Under the pieces are notes generated by a model that worked only from the letters and a program-made list of their open reading frames with translations, had not been told where the DNA came from and did no database searches. The position numbers were made by a program, and so were the translations under genes. Source: Enoplolaimus lenunculus (lineage: Eukaryota; Nematoda; Enoplea; Enoplida; Thoracostomopsidae). From it: a stretch of 64,000 nucleotides of DNA. The DNA lies in contig JASANG010000320.1 in NCBI GenBank assembly GCA_030248215.1, positions 33,608 through 97,607 of the forward strand, written 5' to 3'. The first letter of the stretch is position 1. Every line of letters begins with the position of its first letter. Of this stretch, positions 1 through 10,887 are shown in pieces.

Positions 1-99
1 AGCGGCAGAGGTCGGGTTAAATTACAGTCCGTAACCGAATCACAGCGGGTGAGAGGACAAATAAATATCAGTCCCCCTCTTATTCGGGTCACAACAGTA
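1..99 (-). mobile_element. Family B MITE, truncated by window edge
   Basis: This is the terminal part of a family B element in reverse orientation. It ends in CCCTCTTATTCGGGTCACAA followed by CAGTA, the same end as the copies at 7663, 9781 and 30226. The rest lies outside the window. Confidence 0.75.
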
Positions 100-346
100 A
101 ACGATATATTGTTCTCTTGACGAGCTCTGGATACACCTGTACTCCTGTACTTCTAACGGAATCGATTGCATATTATTTTAAACCGCAGCGGCGGCACATT
201 TGATTATTTTTAAAAAAGTTAAATCTGTTTGAAATGCCAAGTGTGCCAGCGAATACAAAATTATTGGCAGAAAAAAATAATAAATACACAGCTGGTTTCA
301 GATAATTACTATTTTTTGTACCACCTCGTTTGCGCTAAATTTCTAC

Positions 347-619
347 TTAACTCCTTCTCACATAGAGTTGACTATGGGCAACTCAGCGCAGTATATATAC
401 GTAAATAATATATATCATACAGTATTTAACAATTGCAACACGTATACATAGTACTAAACCAGCCACAAGACGTGGGAGCCCCGTCGACCTCGAGCGTCGA
501 GCTCCTATAGCTAAGTGGTGATGCTAAACGCCTCCCACTCCAGTCACTATGGAGTTCGAATCCTAGAATAAATGTAGGTCTCAGATAAAATAGAATATAT
601 TCATGTGATAAAGGGTTAA
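347..619 (+). mobile_element. Family A MITE (piggyBac-like ends, tRNA-like core)
   Basis: The element is bounded by TTAA on both sides. Its ends are inverted repeats: CTCCTTCTCACAT on the left and the complement of ATGTGATAAAGGG on the right, which resembles piggyBac-type MITEs (TTAA target, CCC-starting ends). Near the left end is a small palindrome (GTTGACTATGGGCAAC). The middle holds a tRNA-like stretch with a box A-like TAGCTAAGTGGT and a box B-like GAGTTCGAATCC. There is no coding capacity. Confidence 0.8.
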
Positions 620-1704
620 ATAGTTTAATTGTTGAATACAACGGTAGAATATTACATTTTCAACTGGTGAGTCGTGTTTAGAAAAAACAATATAGAAAGT
701 TGCATTCTGAGACATTTCCTGCACAGTCGTATCTCAGGGGATCTACATCCAGGTTTACGCCATCAACAAAGATCAGAACCCAAATTTTGTACCATAATTT
801 AGGGCTAAATTTCTTGAGCCGTCATTAATTTTCAAAATAAACGCATTGCATTTTCTGTATTAATACTGTAGCTGGAGCACAGCGGCTGATTTCGAATTGT
901 GAGTTTACATTAAAGTCGGGTCATATGAATACACAGGAGAAGAACTGATATTTGTCCCAGTTGGCATTAACTGGACTTTACCAACCATTGATTGCTATTG
1001 TGAGTTTAACTCAACCAACTACTGGACACAAATAAACTCTCAACCAAAGAATCAGTTTGCTCTGTGGTACTTTATTGAGTTGTGCCAATCTAACGCCCTC
1101 GCACCGAATAACATATGCTTTATAAATCACATGGTAAAACGCTAACGATTCAGCACAACACATGAAAACAGACCACAAACTGCATATATCGGTATCTTTA
1201 TGAACCATGTGCGAATCCAAACTACCCCTGGGTTCACGCAAATTAAGCCTCACTGAAGGTTTCTACACTGAACAACAATTGACATTTGGGTTGGGACAAA
1301 CCGTTGCGCCAATCTGGACAAGCAGTTGAATTGTTCTCAACTAAAAGGTCTGCAAATAGAATTAAATTTATAGGTGTTTCCATGCACATAGAAATATATA
1401 AATGCTGTCGATAATTTTATTCCGGTCAGTGCGTGCGAAGGTTTCCGTATGGGAGCCTGTCTCCCCTTACCATAGTAGCGGCACTGCTCACGTGAATATT
1501 ACAAAGTTAACTTTCACTAGATGTGCCTTCTCAGAATTTAGTCTAATTAGCCTCTGCGGTACATGTTCTAAATGTTACAGAACCAAATTTAAAAATAAAT
1601 CCACGAAAAGTTTCAAATTTCTGTCAGACTCAGCCTCACTGCTTCAACATACGCTGTATCCTCCTTTGTGCTGTGAGTCTGCAGTAGTCATGATGAACCC
1701 TGGA
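620..1704. other. No gene seen
   Basis: AT-rich sequence with only short accidental reading frames. I recognise no protein motif, RNA gene or repeat family here. Confidence 0.5.
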
Positions 1705-1853
1705 TGTTGACAACAGGGGTGGAACAGTATTATAAGCATATTCCTAATCCTAAGCCTAAGCCTACGCCTAAGCCAAGCAAAAAAATTAGTCTAACGCTTA
1801 AGCTTACTCTTTTGTAATGCCACAGAAAAACGTTCTGCCCCTGATCTTTACAT
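1705..1853 (-). mobile_element. Family C MITE with TTAGGC-like core
   Basis: The left end reads ACAGGGGTGGAACAGTATTA, then a run of CCTAAG/CCTAAGC units (TTAGGC on the other strand), then AAGCTTAAGCTTACTC, and the right end CGTTCTGCCCCTGATCTTTA. The ends are inverted relative to each other, as in the other family C copies. Confidence 0.8.
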
Positions 1854-3401
1854 TTTTCGAAAAGTAATACCACATTTAGAACTTCTTGCGAACAACTGTA
1901 CTTTAGTGAGAAAATTTTTTCTACCTCTATGAGTTAGAAGGCTATTTTAAAGCATGTTAAAAGTGTTTGCTACTTTACTCACGATAGATTTTATGCGAGC
2001 CCAAAGCCAGAGAGGTGCCAAGAGGGCTCCGACTTCTTTTGGCACAATTCCCTCCACCCCAGAAAAAGTTCTTCCTTGCTTGTAAGTCATCAGTTTTGTA
2101 GGTGTGCTAAACGTCTTTGCGGCTACTCTGGACAAGGGCTTGCTATAGAGTCTGGTAAGGTAATCATGAGGCAAAAAAGATCTAAGTTAATGATGCGCGG
2201 TACTTTGAAATGTCTCGCTATATATTCCTATAAAAATTCATTCATGTCTAGGAATATTTATCATATGTCCCAGACTTTTTTCGGTAGTGTCCGGGTTGAA
2301 ATATAAACCTAAATTCAAATGTCTGGATTGCGGATCTGGGCAGTGCCTTGGCTCGGATATCCGACGTCCCCAACGTTTGAAATGTGGTCCATTGTAAAGT
2401 ATTATCCAAAAGCGCAGTAGCTGATACAGAAACGAGGGATCATTTTGCATACGTGACAAAATGTAACGCTGAACAAAACGTCGCAAGCGAAGCGACCGAG
2501 AAGCCAACCCTAAGTGCACCGAAGACGTAAATTAGGAAATTTGTTTTATGGGGGTCCCCAGGTTCCCGGCGCTGTTAGGGGGTAGCAAAATTTTAAAAAA
2601 TTTTAAAATACACCTGATGCATCCTTAAAATCCGAAAACACTGTTTCGGTCGCTTGTCGTTGCGTCTGCTCGCAAAACAACTTTTTAAAAAAGATCATAC
2701 CATTTTGAAATAAAATCCTAGCAACGCCGCTGTACGTGTCTTCTCTCACTACGGTACCACTTCTAAGCTTTCAAATAAACAACGCTGCTGATGAACTAGA
2801 ATTGCTCAAACCAAACACAATCGTTCAATCTCAATGTCAGATCTATACCCAAAAATTGGTTTATAACCAGGAACTTATTTTGGAAAAGATTAACCTGATG
2901 TAAACGCTCTGCCAACACAGCATTGCGAGCAGAACCAAATTTTAGAGTACAAAGATGCCATCTCATTGAAAAGCCTGTTTAAAGAGCATTTTTTCTGTCT
3001 GTCCAAAAATTTCAACCGAAATATACCCCCCTATTCACCGTTGTATATCCTGCTTTACCTTGGCAGCGACATCGGACAGCAGGGGCCCAACATGACCGGT
3101 GTCACGACATACTTAATTAAACCATTTAACTCAGTTAATAGCTGTTTCAATTCCAAGCAATGCTAGTAAATAATTTGTTTGGGGTGAATTCAGAAACGTT
3201 TAGTCTAAAGCAGAGCTGGGCGTATGGAGATAGGGTCGACTTACAAATTGTAAATTATTGGAAATCTAGGCCCATATTTTCAAGAGTGTATTGCAACTGT
3301 CAGCAGTCAGTTTTCAACCTCACAAACTATTGCTGCTGTTGTACTCGAAGTTGGTTCCGGAGTAGAGGAGATCATATGCGAAAAATGTACTGAACATTGA
3401 T
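1854..3401. other. No gene seen; transposon-like fragment near 2440-2520
   Basis: No protein family was recognised. Around 2480-2510 is CGTCGCAAGCGAAGCGACCG, a GCGAAGCGA motif shared with MITE remnants near 20.57, 29.09 and 31.54 kb. Reading frames across this stretch are incidental. Confidence 0.45.
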
Positions 3402-3835
3402 CTTCAGCATTCACTGGTTCGAAAGCTACAAGACCTATTAGCAATTGATAATTAGTGATCGGCATCGGATATTTTTTCATCTTCAGCATTCACTGGTTCG
3501 AAAGCTACAAGACCTATTAGCAATTGATAATTAGTGATCGGCATCGGATATTTTTTCATCTTCAGCATTCACTGGTTCGAAAGCTACAAGACCTATTAGC
3601 AATTGATAATTAGTGATCGGCATCGGATATTTTTTCATCTTCAGCATTCACTGGTTCGAAAGCTACAAGACCTATTAGCAATTGATAATTAGTGATCGGC
3701 ATCGGATATTTTTTCATCTTCAGCATTCACTGGTTCGAAAGCTACAAGACCTATTAGCAATTGATAATTAGTGATCGGCATCGGATATTTTTTCATATCT
3801 GGATATCCGAAATTAAATTTTCTATTTCGGATTAA
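3402..3835. repeat. 79-bp minisatellite, 5 near-identical copies
   Basis: Five head-to-tail copies begin at 3402, 3481, 3560, 3639 and 3718 with a constant period of 79. Each starts CTTCAGCATTCACTGGTTCG and ends GGCATCGGATATTTTTTCAT. After the last copy the sequence runs into ATATCTGGATATCCGAAATT, which resembles the end of the family H element near 56.9 kb, so the array probably grew from the terminus of an H copy. Two overlapping short reading frames on the minus strand arise from this repetition and are not genes. Confidence 0.95.
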
Positions 3836-4676
3836 AAACCTATAAAAGTGCAATCTTTTTCTCATTCGTTCAGTGAATTTCAATTGAGTTCTACATCGCT
3901 TGCTTAATAACGCCTTTGTATGCGCCTACGGGTTGGCAATAGCGCTAAAAACCGCATTGGAGAGAGTTATACCAATTATTATTATAAAGGTATTTATGGA
4001 GTTGTTTAAAGGTTTTTTGTCTCAGCTAGCATTTAATTAAGAGAACCGCATTAGTAAGACGTTGGCGGGGGCCACCGCTCTGTCCAATAACGACCCTCTT
4101 GCTACGCGCCACAGGCCGCTGACAAACCAGTTATTTTTGGAAAGTCGTTTTAGAGCAGCAAAAATGACAAATCTGACACCTTCAACGCATAAATTTGACC
4201 ATAACAACTTAACTGCTACAAGCAAAACGCTTCGGTGAACGCGAACAGAACAATCGGTCAACAAACAGGAAATAGTTTTTGCAGCAGAACTTCAGACGCA
4301 TGGTCGTATACAAGGTAGATGGGGTGGGTATATCATAGAAATTTCTGGAAACAAGGAATACACTTTTAAAAGGTTTAGAATAATCCTATTGATCCCAGGG
4401 GTTCGTTCTTCCGTCAGTTACGATCCTTCGTAAATAAACGGCTACATGGGCTGATTCTTCTCCGATAGTAAAGCCTCGCTGAACGGCCTCGCCAATCGTC
4501 TAGAGACCAGCATTTTCGAAAATTTTAGTGTTGGCCCATTTTCACAGCGATACGTCTTGTGACAGTGTGACAGATTATCAAAAATGGAAAAAATAAACAC
4601 CCATTGCAGCGTGTGAAACAAGCTATGAACAAAGCCGTTGGGAGGCTGCATCAATCGGAATCTTTAAAAAATTATG
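3836..4676. other. No gene seen
   Basis: Moderately AT-rich sequence without a recognisable coding exon, RNA gene or repeat. Confidence 0.5.
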
Positions 4677-4931
4677 TTAACCCCTTCTCACATTGAGTTG
4701 CCTATAGGCAACTAATCGCAGTATATATACGTTAAATAATGTATATCGCACCGTGTTTAACAATTGCAACACGTACAGACTAATCACCACAAGACGGGCG
4801 CCCCCCGCTCCCCCCACTCCTTCGTTATTGTTTCCCCCTGGTTTGGAGAAAAAGACCCGGAGGGCCGCGCCCCCCTAGCATAAAAATAGGTCTCAGGGGA
4901 AATAGAAAATATTCATGTGAGAAAGGGTTAA
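4677..4931 (+). mobile_element. Family A MITE, core altered
   Basis: TTAA-bounded, with CCCCTTCTCACATTGAGTTG at the left and ATTCATGTGAGAAAGGGTTA at the right. The tRNA-like middle of other copies is replaced by a C-rich stretch (about 4798-4880) with no box A or box B. It is the first member of a tandem cluster of three copies. Confidence 0.8.
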
Positions 4932-4956
4932 GCGAAAAATTTTCAGTTTACTATCT

Positions 4957-5282
4957 ATAACCCCTTCTCACATTGAGTTGCCTATAGGCAACTAATCGCA
5001 GTATATATACGTTAAATAATGTATATCGCACCGTTGCCTATAGGCAACTAATCGCAGTATATATACGTTAAATAATGTATATCGCCCGTGTTTAACAATT
5101 GCAACACGTATACATAGTACTAAATCACCACAAGACGTGAGAGCCCCCTCGGGCTCGAGCGTCAAGTTCCTATAGCTGAGTGGTGATGGTATACGCCTAC
5201 CACTCCAGTCACCGGAGTTCGAATCCTAGCATAAAAATAGGTCTCAGGGGAAATAGAAAATATTCATGTGAGAAAGGGTTAA
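4957..5282 (+). mobile_element. Family A MITE, second of tandem cluster
   Basis: Same ends as its neighbours. The left palindrome region (GCCTATAGGCAACTAATCGC) is present twice, at about 4980 and 5036, so this copy carries an internal duplication of ~60 bp. It retains box A (TAGCTGAGTGGT) and box B (GGAGTTCGAATCC). It is separated from the copies on both sides by the same spacer, GCGAAAAATTTTCAGTTTAC. Confidence 0.8.
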
Positions 5283-5310
5283 GCGAAAAATTTTCAGTTT
5301 ACTATCTATA

Positions 5311-5560
5311 ACGCCTATAGGCAACTAATCGCAGTATATATACGTTAAATAATGTATATCGCACCGTGTTTAACAATTGCAACACGTATACATAGTACTA
5401 AATCACCACAAGACGTGAGAGCCCCCTCGGGCTCGAGCGTCAAGCTCCTATAGCTGAGTGGTGATGGTATACGCCTCCCACTCCAGTCACCGGAGTTCGA
5501 ATCCTAGCATAAAAATAGGTCTCAGGGGAAATAGAAAATATTCATGTGAGAAAGGGTTAA
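5311..5560 (+). mobile_element. Family A MITE, third of tandem cluster, left end missing
   Basis: Starts inside the left palindrome (CGCCTATAGGCAACTAATCG), lacking the outer CCCCTTCTCACAT, and ends in GTGAGAAAGGGTTAA. The tRNA-like middle is intact, with box A-like TAGCTGAGTGGT and box B-like GGAGTTCGAATCC. The repeated spacer before it shows it arose by duplication of its neighbour and not by an independent insertion. Confidence 0.8.
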
Positions 5561-5653
5561 ATATAATATGTGATGTTAGCCGAGACAAATTGATTTATGT
5601 TATTTCCTTGCAGCGACCTATCCATGAGAACTACTTACAAAAATAACAATGAC

Positions 5654-5785
5654 CAGGCCCGTAGCCAGCTCACCTTGCTCGATGGTGGCTAAAACATTCC
5701 AGGATTGGCATACAAGGGTTTTCGATGACTTACAAATGAGGTTGGGGAGCTGAGCCCCCACCTGTGCGTCACTGGCTATGGGCCC
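5654..5785 (-). mobile_element. Family E MITE (hAT-like)
   Basis: Ends are CAGGCCCGTAGCCAGCTCAC on the left and CACTGGCTATGGGCCCGG on the right, inverted to one another. The inside carries the family E signature (GTATGCCA, TTGTAAGTCA type motifs) in reverse orientation. Flanks CAATGAC and CAACGAC may be a decayed target duplication. Confidence 0.7.
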
Positions 5786-5989
5786 GGCAACGACTTTTGA
5801 GATCTTCGCCTGCAGTTTGACTGAAGCCAGAAATTTTTCCGAACGTGTATGCATAAGCGTGTAGAGATGTGCCTGCGTTGACCTACTCCAAGGTGCAATT
5901 GACTACTTATAACGTAACAACCTGATTATTGAAAAAATGGGCCTTAGGCATTTGTTTTGATGGTGTACACTTTTGTTACGATTTTGCTT

Positions 5990-6650
5990 TGTATTTTATT
6001 GTGTGTACTCGAGTAGCCGAACGAGTCCGCCAGGTATTCGGTTATCGACCTAGTTTAATATGTACAAGCCGCTGGGGCGGCCCAGTTATACCGGTCCGGT
6101 TCCGTAGAAGTCCCACATAATTGTAGCAGTGTTGGGTGTCTGTGTCCGTGTAAGCCCATCGTAATAGGCGGAAGGTCGAAGGTCTTGCCTTCGCTTCTCG
6201 GGGTGGCAGTAAAAAGACGTTTTATCGTAGCACCCAAATCGACCGGTCGTATCCCCTGCGGAACTGGACCCACAGCTCTGCCGCCTAATAAAGGTGGCTT
6301 GGACGTGGATAGTCCCCTCAAAAAGGTGTATGTAGTGAGGGTGAGCACTCGGAACTTAGGGACTTGTACCGGGAGATATGACAGTCTATCGCGACACTCA
6401 TTTGACTGGGACTCGCCGACGAGATCCACGTTTGCGAGTTCCTGATTGTGAGCGAGCCTGTCTCCTCCGTTGGAGCTTCGGATTCTGCTTGCTTGCTTTT
6501 GCTGGATACACACTAGAATTCGTGGAAATTCGCGATTCCCTCCATGAATGTCGACTCAGGATGTCCGATTCCAGACATGGGTTACCACTCGTCCCAGTTG
6601 AAGGCTAACATCTCACGAAGTTAAGGGAGCTGAGAGTGGGCAGCAATTCG
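5990..6650. other. GC-rich patch of unknown origin
   Basis: About 650 bp clearly richer in G and C than the surrounding DNA, with CpG-containing words. Both strands give open frames of 76-152 codons, but the translations (Arg/Pro-rich, no hydrophobic core, no known motif) do not look like a conserved protein. It may be a remnant of a structured non-coding element or of a transposon; I cannot assign it. Confidence 0.4.
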
Positions 6651-7147
6651 AATTCCGCCTTTAACTTTACACAAACACAGAACAGCTATTTTGCTATTAA
6701 AGTATACATACACATTCTGAGTGTTTTGTGATAAACAATTTGCATCGCGACATTTTCAGCACGAGTCTACTGCAACAAAATCTATGCTCCGATCCCCGAG
6801 GGATGCTGGATCGATTTTTTTCTTGGGATGTTGAATTAATTCAATACGTTCAGGAAGCTGAAATTAAACTATTGAGTTCCAAAATTATATACTTAATATA
6901 CATATACACCCTTGTTTCCGTGAACCTGGAATTCATAGATATTTAGCTCCTATACTGAAACCAACGTAAATCATTTGCAATTTTTTTAAGAAGTTTTTGA
7001 TCTGATTAAAACTTTTGCAAAAATAATTAGGTAAAATATATCCTAACCATACATGCGTAATGTATAATTTTCAAGATAAACACACCTGGTCGTAGACGTT
7101 GCCAAGATTTCTTCGGGAAGGTGACAGTTACGTACTATGCTAATTTT
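6651..7147. other. No gene seen
   Basis: AT-rich; nothing recognised. Confidence 0.5.
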
Positions 7148-7341
7148 GGCCAATGTTACTTTTAGGGCTGTAACAGTAGATTAAGCGCATTCCTAAGCCT
7201 AAGCCTAAGCCTAAGCGTTGCAAAAGCGTATTCTTAAACCTTAGCCTAAACCTAAGCAAAAAAATGTCTAGAATGTAAGCCTAGTCTTTTAAAGACTCAC
7301 GAGAAACTGGGACGACACGGCCCTAAAAGTAACATGGACCC
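7148..7341 (-). mobile_element. Family C-prime MITE: TTAGGC core with different ends
   Basis: The left end is GGCCAATGTTACTTTTAGGG and the right end is its inverted match, GCCCTAAAAGTAACATGGAC. The inside is the normal family C core: CCTAAGCCTAAGCCTAAGCC then AAGCAAAAAAATGTCTAGAA. Thus outer ~5 bp and core match family C, while the subterminal ~15 bp are different at both ends. Confidence 0.75.
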
Positions 7342-7662
7342 AAATTTGAAAAGGGAAACAGTTGTTAACAACTCCTGGCCAAAAACCGTAAATTGATAAT
7401 AGATATTTCATCCTTGATTTTCCTATTGACTATTTGCAACACCATGAATATATGTTTTCCTTAGAAAGAGAGAAAAATAAGTGGTTTGGAAGATCGAAGA
7501 ATAAATATTTCCACCAGCATTGAGAATTTTCACATTTTGTGTGATAAACTCTTTTACTGCACGCTTGTGAAAGTCGAGAAAAGGCAATGTTGGTATTAGA
7601 GGTACATTTGACAAAACGCCGAAGAAAATAAATATTCAAGCAAGCATCCTTTATTTATATAT

Positions 7663-8111
7663 TACTGTAGTGACTCGAATAAGAGGGGGACTGATATTTA
7701 TTTGGCCTCTCCAGAGGGAATCCCCCTTGTTATTCCGTTACGGACTGCTATTTATTTTAACCCACGCTCCGCCACCCTTCGTTACTGATATATATCCGGC
7801 ACTGCAATTATCCGTTGAATTAAACGTTCATTTTCCTTGCATCAAAAGCTTGAGCGGTAATGCAAGGTTATACTTTGGAATGTTACTTCCAAAACTTAAG
7901 TACGCTTTAAAGTTTCGAACTCAAGTTTATTTCGTCCTCGAGTCATTTTTATGCGCTACAATTAGAGATAATACACATTTATGGACTCTAATTAGGGTTT
8001 AGGGACTCTATCCGCTTACGGACTCTTATTAGGGATACGGACTCCTATTGATTGAAACTCAAAATGGGGATCCGCCTCTTATTACCCCCTTTTATTCGGG
8101 TTACTACAGTA
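7663..8111 (+). mobile_element. Family B MITE, full length
   Basis: Starts TACTGTAGTGACTCGAATAA and ends with its inverted copy, TTATTCGGGTTACTACAGTA. Between them are CTGATATTTATTTGGCCTCT, GTTACGGACTG and several GGACTC(T/C)(T/A)AT units. TA flanks and CTGT-starting ends suggest a Tc1/mariner-type MITE. There is no transposase frame. Confidence 0.85.
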
Positions 8112-9780
8112 ATATTTTTTAAAAATTCAAATTTCCGTTTGAAATGACCAGTCGAGTTTGCGAAAAGCATAAATATACAAAAAATTTACAACCTCACAAT
8201 TTTTGACGAAACAAAGGTCGATCGGAATAACGGATAAGTCCCAAAATGCGACAACAAGAGAGGCCCTGTTCCTAAGTTATCGCTACACCAAGATTGAGTC
8301 AAATTTAGCCTAAAAACGAGCGTAAAATCTAGATACTTTTTTGTATTTAATACCAGCACAAAAGTTTATTCCTAAAACAGTCTTAATGACGTGTAGGTGG
8401 TAATCCGGATCCCTGGAAGTTAAAAACTTTAATGCAATTCCAAAACATATTATTTTCATAATAAATGTCTAATCTTCTAAAAGATACAAATTTAAAATAT
8501 TAAGACTGTCAGTACCAGCGGCCCGGCAAACAACAAAAACAAATTGTTTAGTTCCTGATGAACGAATTACATAGTAGTCTATTCCGCGCGGCTCAAACGT
8601 GAGGGCAACTCCTTGCTCTACCCTAAGATTCGCCCTCCATTTGCTTGGTTTTGGTCTGACACCTCCGACCTGCAATAGCCCTTGGCGGTATCTAATACTC
8701 GACCCCGGAAGTTAAAAAAATTGAACCCTAAAACTTATTTTTAAAATACGATTAATGTGTATTAATGTTTCAAAAAACAAAAATAACATATTTATAATAA
8801 GACCATCACTAGCTGAAGGTAAGCACTACGACTACTTCTGTGGTTGTTAGCTTTTAACTAAATGAAAACAAACCAGACGCGACAGTCAGGTTTTGTTTCG
8901 AATATCGCTGCGTGTTTTTGTGAAAAATATTTTTCAATTTTACTGGTTGATTAAAAATAATGAGATTGGCAAAATTTTAATATTAAAAACGAATCGCGGG
9001 GCGTGTATACAAGCCGGATAGGATGATGAACGATTCGACCAAACGTGGCACTTTTACAGGTTGTAGAATAACATGTAGAGGTTAAAATATTTTCTTGCGC
9101 ACTACACTGGCTTGAATTAAACATTTTGTAGATGTGGTTATCTAAAATATCTTCTCCCGATATGAAATCTAGGCCACGCTCACGCAACATATATCCTTGG
9201 GTATATTGCCTTCTATTCGCATTTTGGGTACTGCACCAAGCACGTAGCCAGCGCAACATGATTGATAGCTTAACTATTTTAGGAAATGCATGCGGCCGCA
9301 CTTAGTCTAGTTCGAAGTGAGAATAAACACTTAGGAAAAATGGGCAAAGTTTTTCTAGGTGGGCACCAGACAGACGGCTCCTCGTTTGACTCTGGCTCAA
9401 ACCTGCCCTAATCAAACACATGAACTCAAAACATTTTTTGAGACTTTCCGCTGTTATAGTTCGATGGTGAAGTTTTTCATAGTTTGTTTAATTTTTAGGC
9501 AAAAAATTTGGTAAGTTTACCAAACTTACTAATTAAAACTCCCAATTAAAAATTGTTTGCGTGCGGTTTCAACCTAATGGTAAACAAATAGTAAAGGTTT
9601 TGAAGAAACGGGAAGTTAATTTAACTGCTACAGACAATAGCGCATCTCGAGAGGAGGCGAGTGCGGGGACTTGTCACATGACTGGTGAAAATTTAGTAAG
9701 GTCCCTATCTTGCAAATTTTATGTCGCTCATTAGCTATTTATGGCAGCAATAAAACAAGAGCGAACGTCACGTGTGTCAG
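8112..9780. other. No gene seen
   Basis: AT-rich; reading frames near 8470-8680 and 8950-9300 on the minus strand show no family resemblance. Nothing else recognised. Confidence 0.5.
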
Positions 9781-10225
9781 TACTGTAGTGACCCGAATAA
9801 GAGGGTAGGGACTGATATTTAGTTGACCTCTCCAGAGGCTACCCCCCTTGTTATTCGGTTACGGACTGTAATATATTCTCAACCAGCCCTCCGTCACCCT
9901 TCCTTACTGATATATCCGGTATTGCAACTATCCGTTGAATTAAACGTTTTTTCCTTGCATCAAAAGCTTGAGCGATAATGCAAGGTTATACTTTGGAATG
10001 TTACTTTCAAAACTTAAGTACGCTTTAAAGTTGCAAAGTCAACTTTATTTGGTCCTGGAGTCATTTATGCGCTACAATTAGGGTTAATTGACATTTATGG
10101 ACTCTAATTAGGGTTTAGGGACTCTATGAGCTTACGGACTCTTATTAGGGATACGGGCTTCAATTGATTCGGACACAAAATGGGGACCCCCTCTTATTAC
10201 CCCCCTCTTATTTGGGTGAATACGT
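9781..10225 (+). mobile_element. Family B MITE, full length
   Basis: Starts TACTGTAGTGACCCGAATAA and ends CCCTCTTATTTGGGTGAATA. It aligns along its whole length with the copy at 7663, including the AAGCTTGAGCG(A/G)TAATGCAA block. The right inverted repeat is more decayed than the left. Confidence 0.85.
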
Positions 10226-10619
10226 AAGGCAATTTGATTTGCGTGCCATAAAATGAAATACGTTTCAGATAAATTGTCTACTTGACTACTTTAAAAGCGT
10301 AGCATCCCAGTTGCAGGCACATTTCTTGTTGATAATGCGGAAAAAATCCGTAATATTTTGCGCATACGCTGTGGTGTTTTGATAATTTTATTTTTCAAAT
10401 ATGCTATTTTTTGCCAAACAATCCAAAGATTCCGCGTATATTAAAACGAATCTATCATTGAATTCTATCTGTATTTCGTTACATTTTATTAAATTATTTT
10501 CCAGACTGCTATAAAATATAAGCTTGGAAAGGTTTCTATTTTATAATGAATAAGATTTGCCACACGGCATATTGTTCATATATGGGACCCTTTAAATCTA
10601 TATTCTTTTCAAAGATTGC
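10226..10619. other. No gene seen
   Basis: AT-rich; nothing recognised. Confidence 0.5.
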
Positions 10620-10887
10620 TTAACCGTTTAACTCATAGAGTATACTATGAGTAACTAAATGATTGCAACTAGTATCCAAGCAACACAGACACTGTAAGCA
10701 GTGTTTAACAATTCTAACATATAATATGCGCAGTGCAAAACCTCTACAAGATGTCAGAGTTCCTCAGGCTCGAGCGTCAAGCTCCTATAGCTGAGTGGTC
10801 ATCGCAAATGCCTCCCGCCTGAGAGGCTGGGGATCGAACTTTACCTTGAAATTACATCTCATATGAAATTGAAAAAGAAAAGGTTAA
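10620..10887 (+). mobile_element. Family A MITE, divergent subfamily
   Basis: TTAA-bounded. The left palindrome is ACTCATAGAGTATACTATGAG instead of TTGCCTATAGGCAA; the middle has box A-like TAGCTGAGTGGT and a weakened box B (GATCGAACTTTACC). It forms a subfamily with the copy at 34155. Confidence 0.75.

Noticed and set aside
5311-5560. Functional tRNA gene
   Set aside because: Box A and box B are present but no convincing cloverleaf with a defined anticodon or paired acceptor stem was found, and the segment is repeated within MITEs.
6055-6513. 152-codon minus-strand frame
   Set aside because: No family motif; the GC-rich patch keeps frames open on both strands, which is typical of composition and not of coding.
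8951-9301. 116-codon minus-strand frame
   Set aside because: No motif, no membrane pattern, no splice-linked neighbours.
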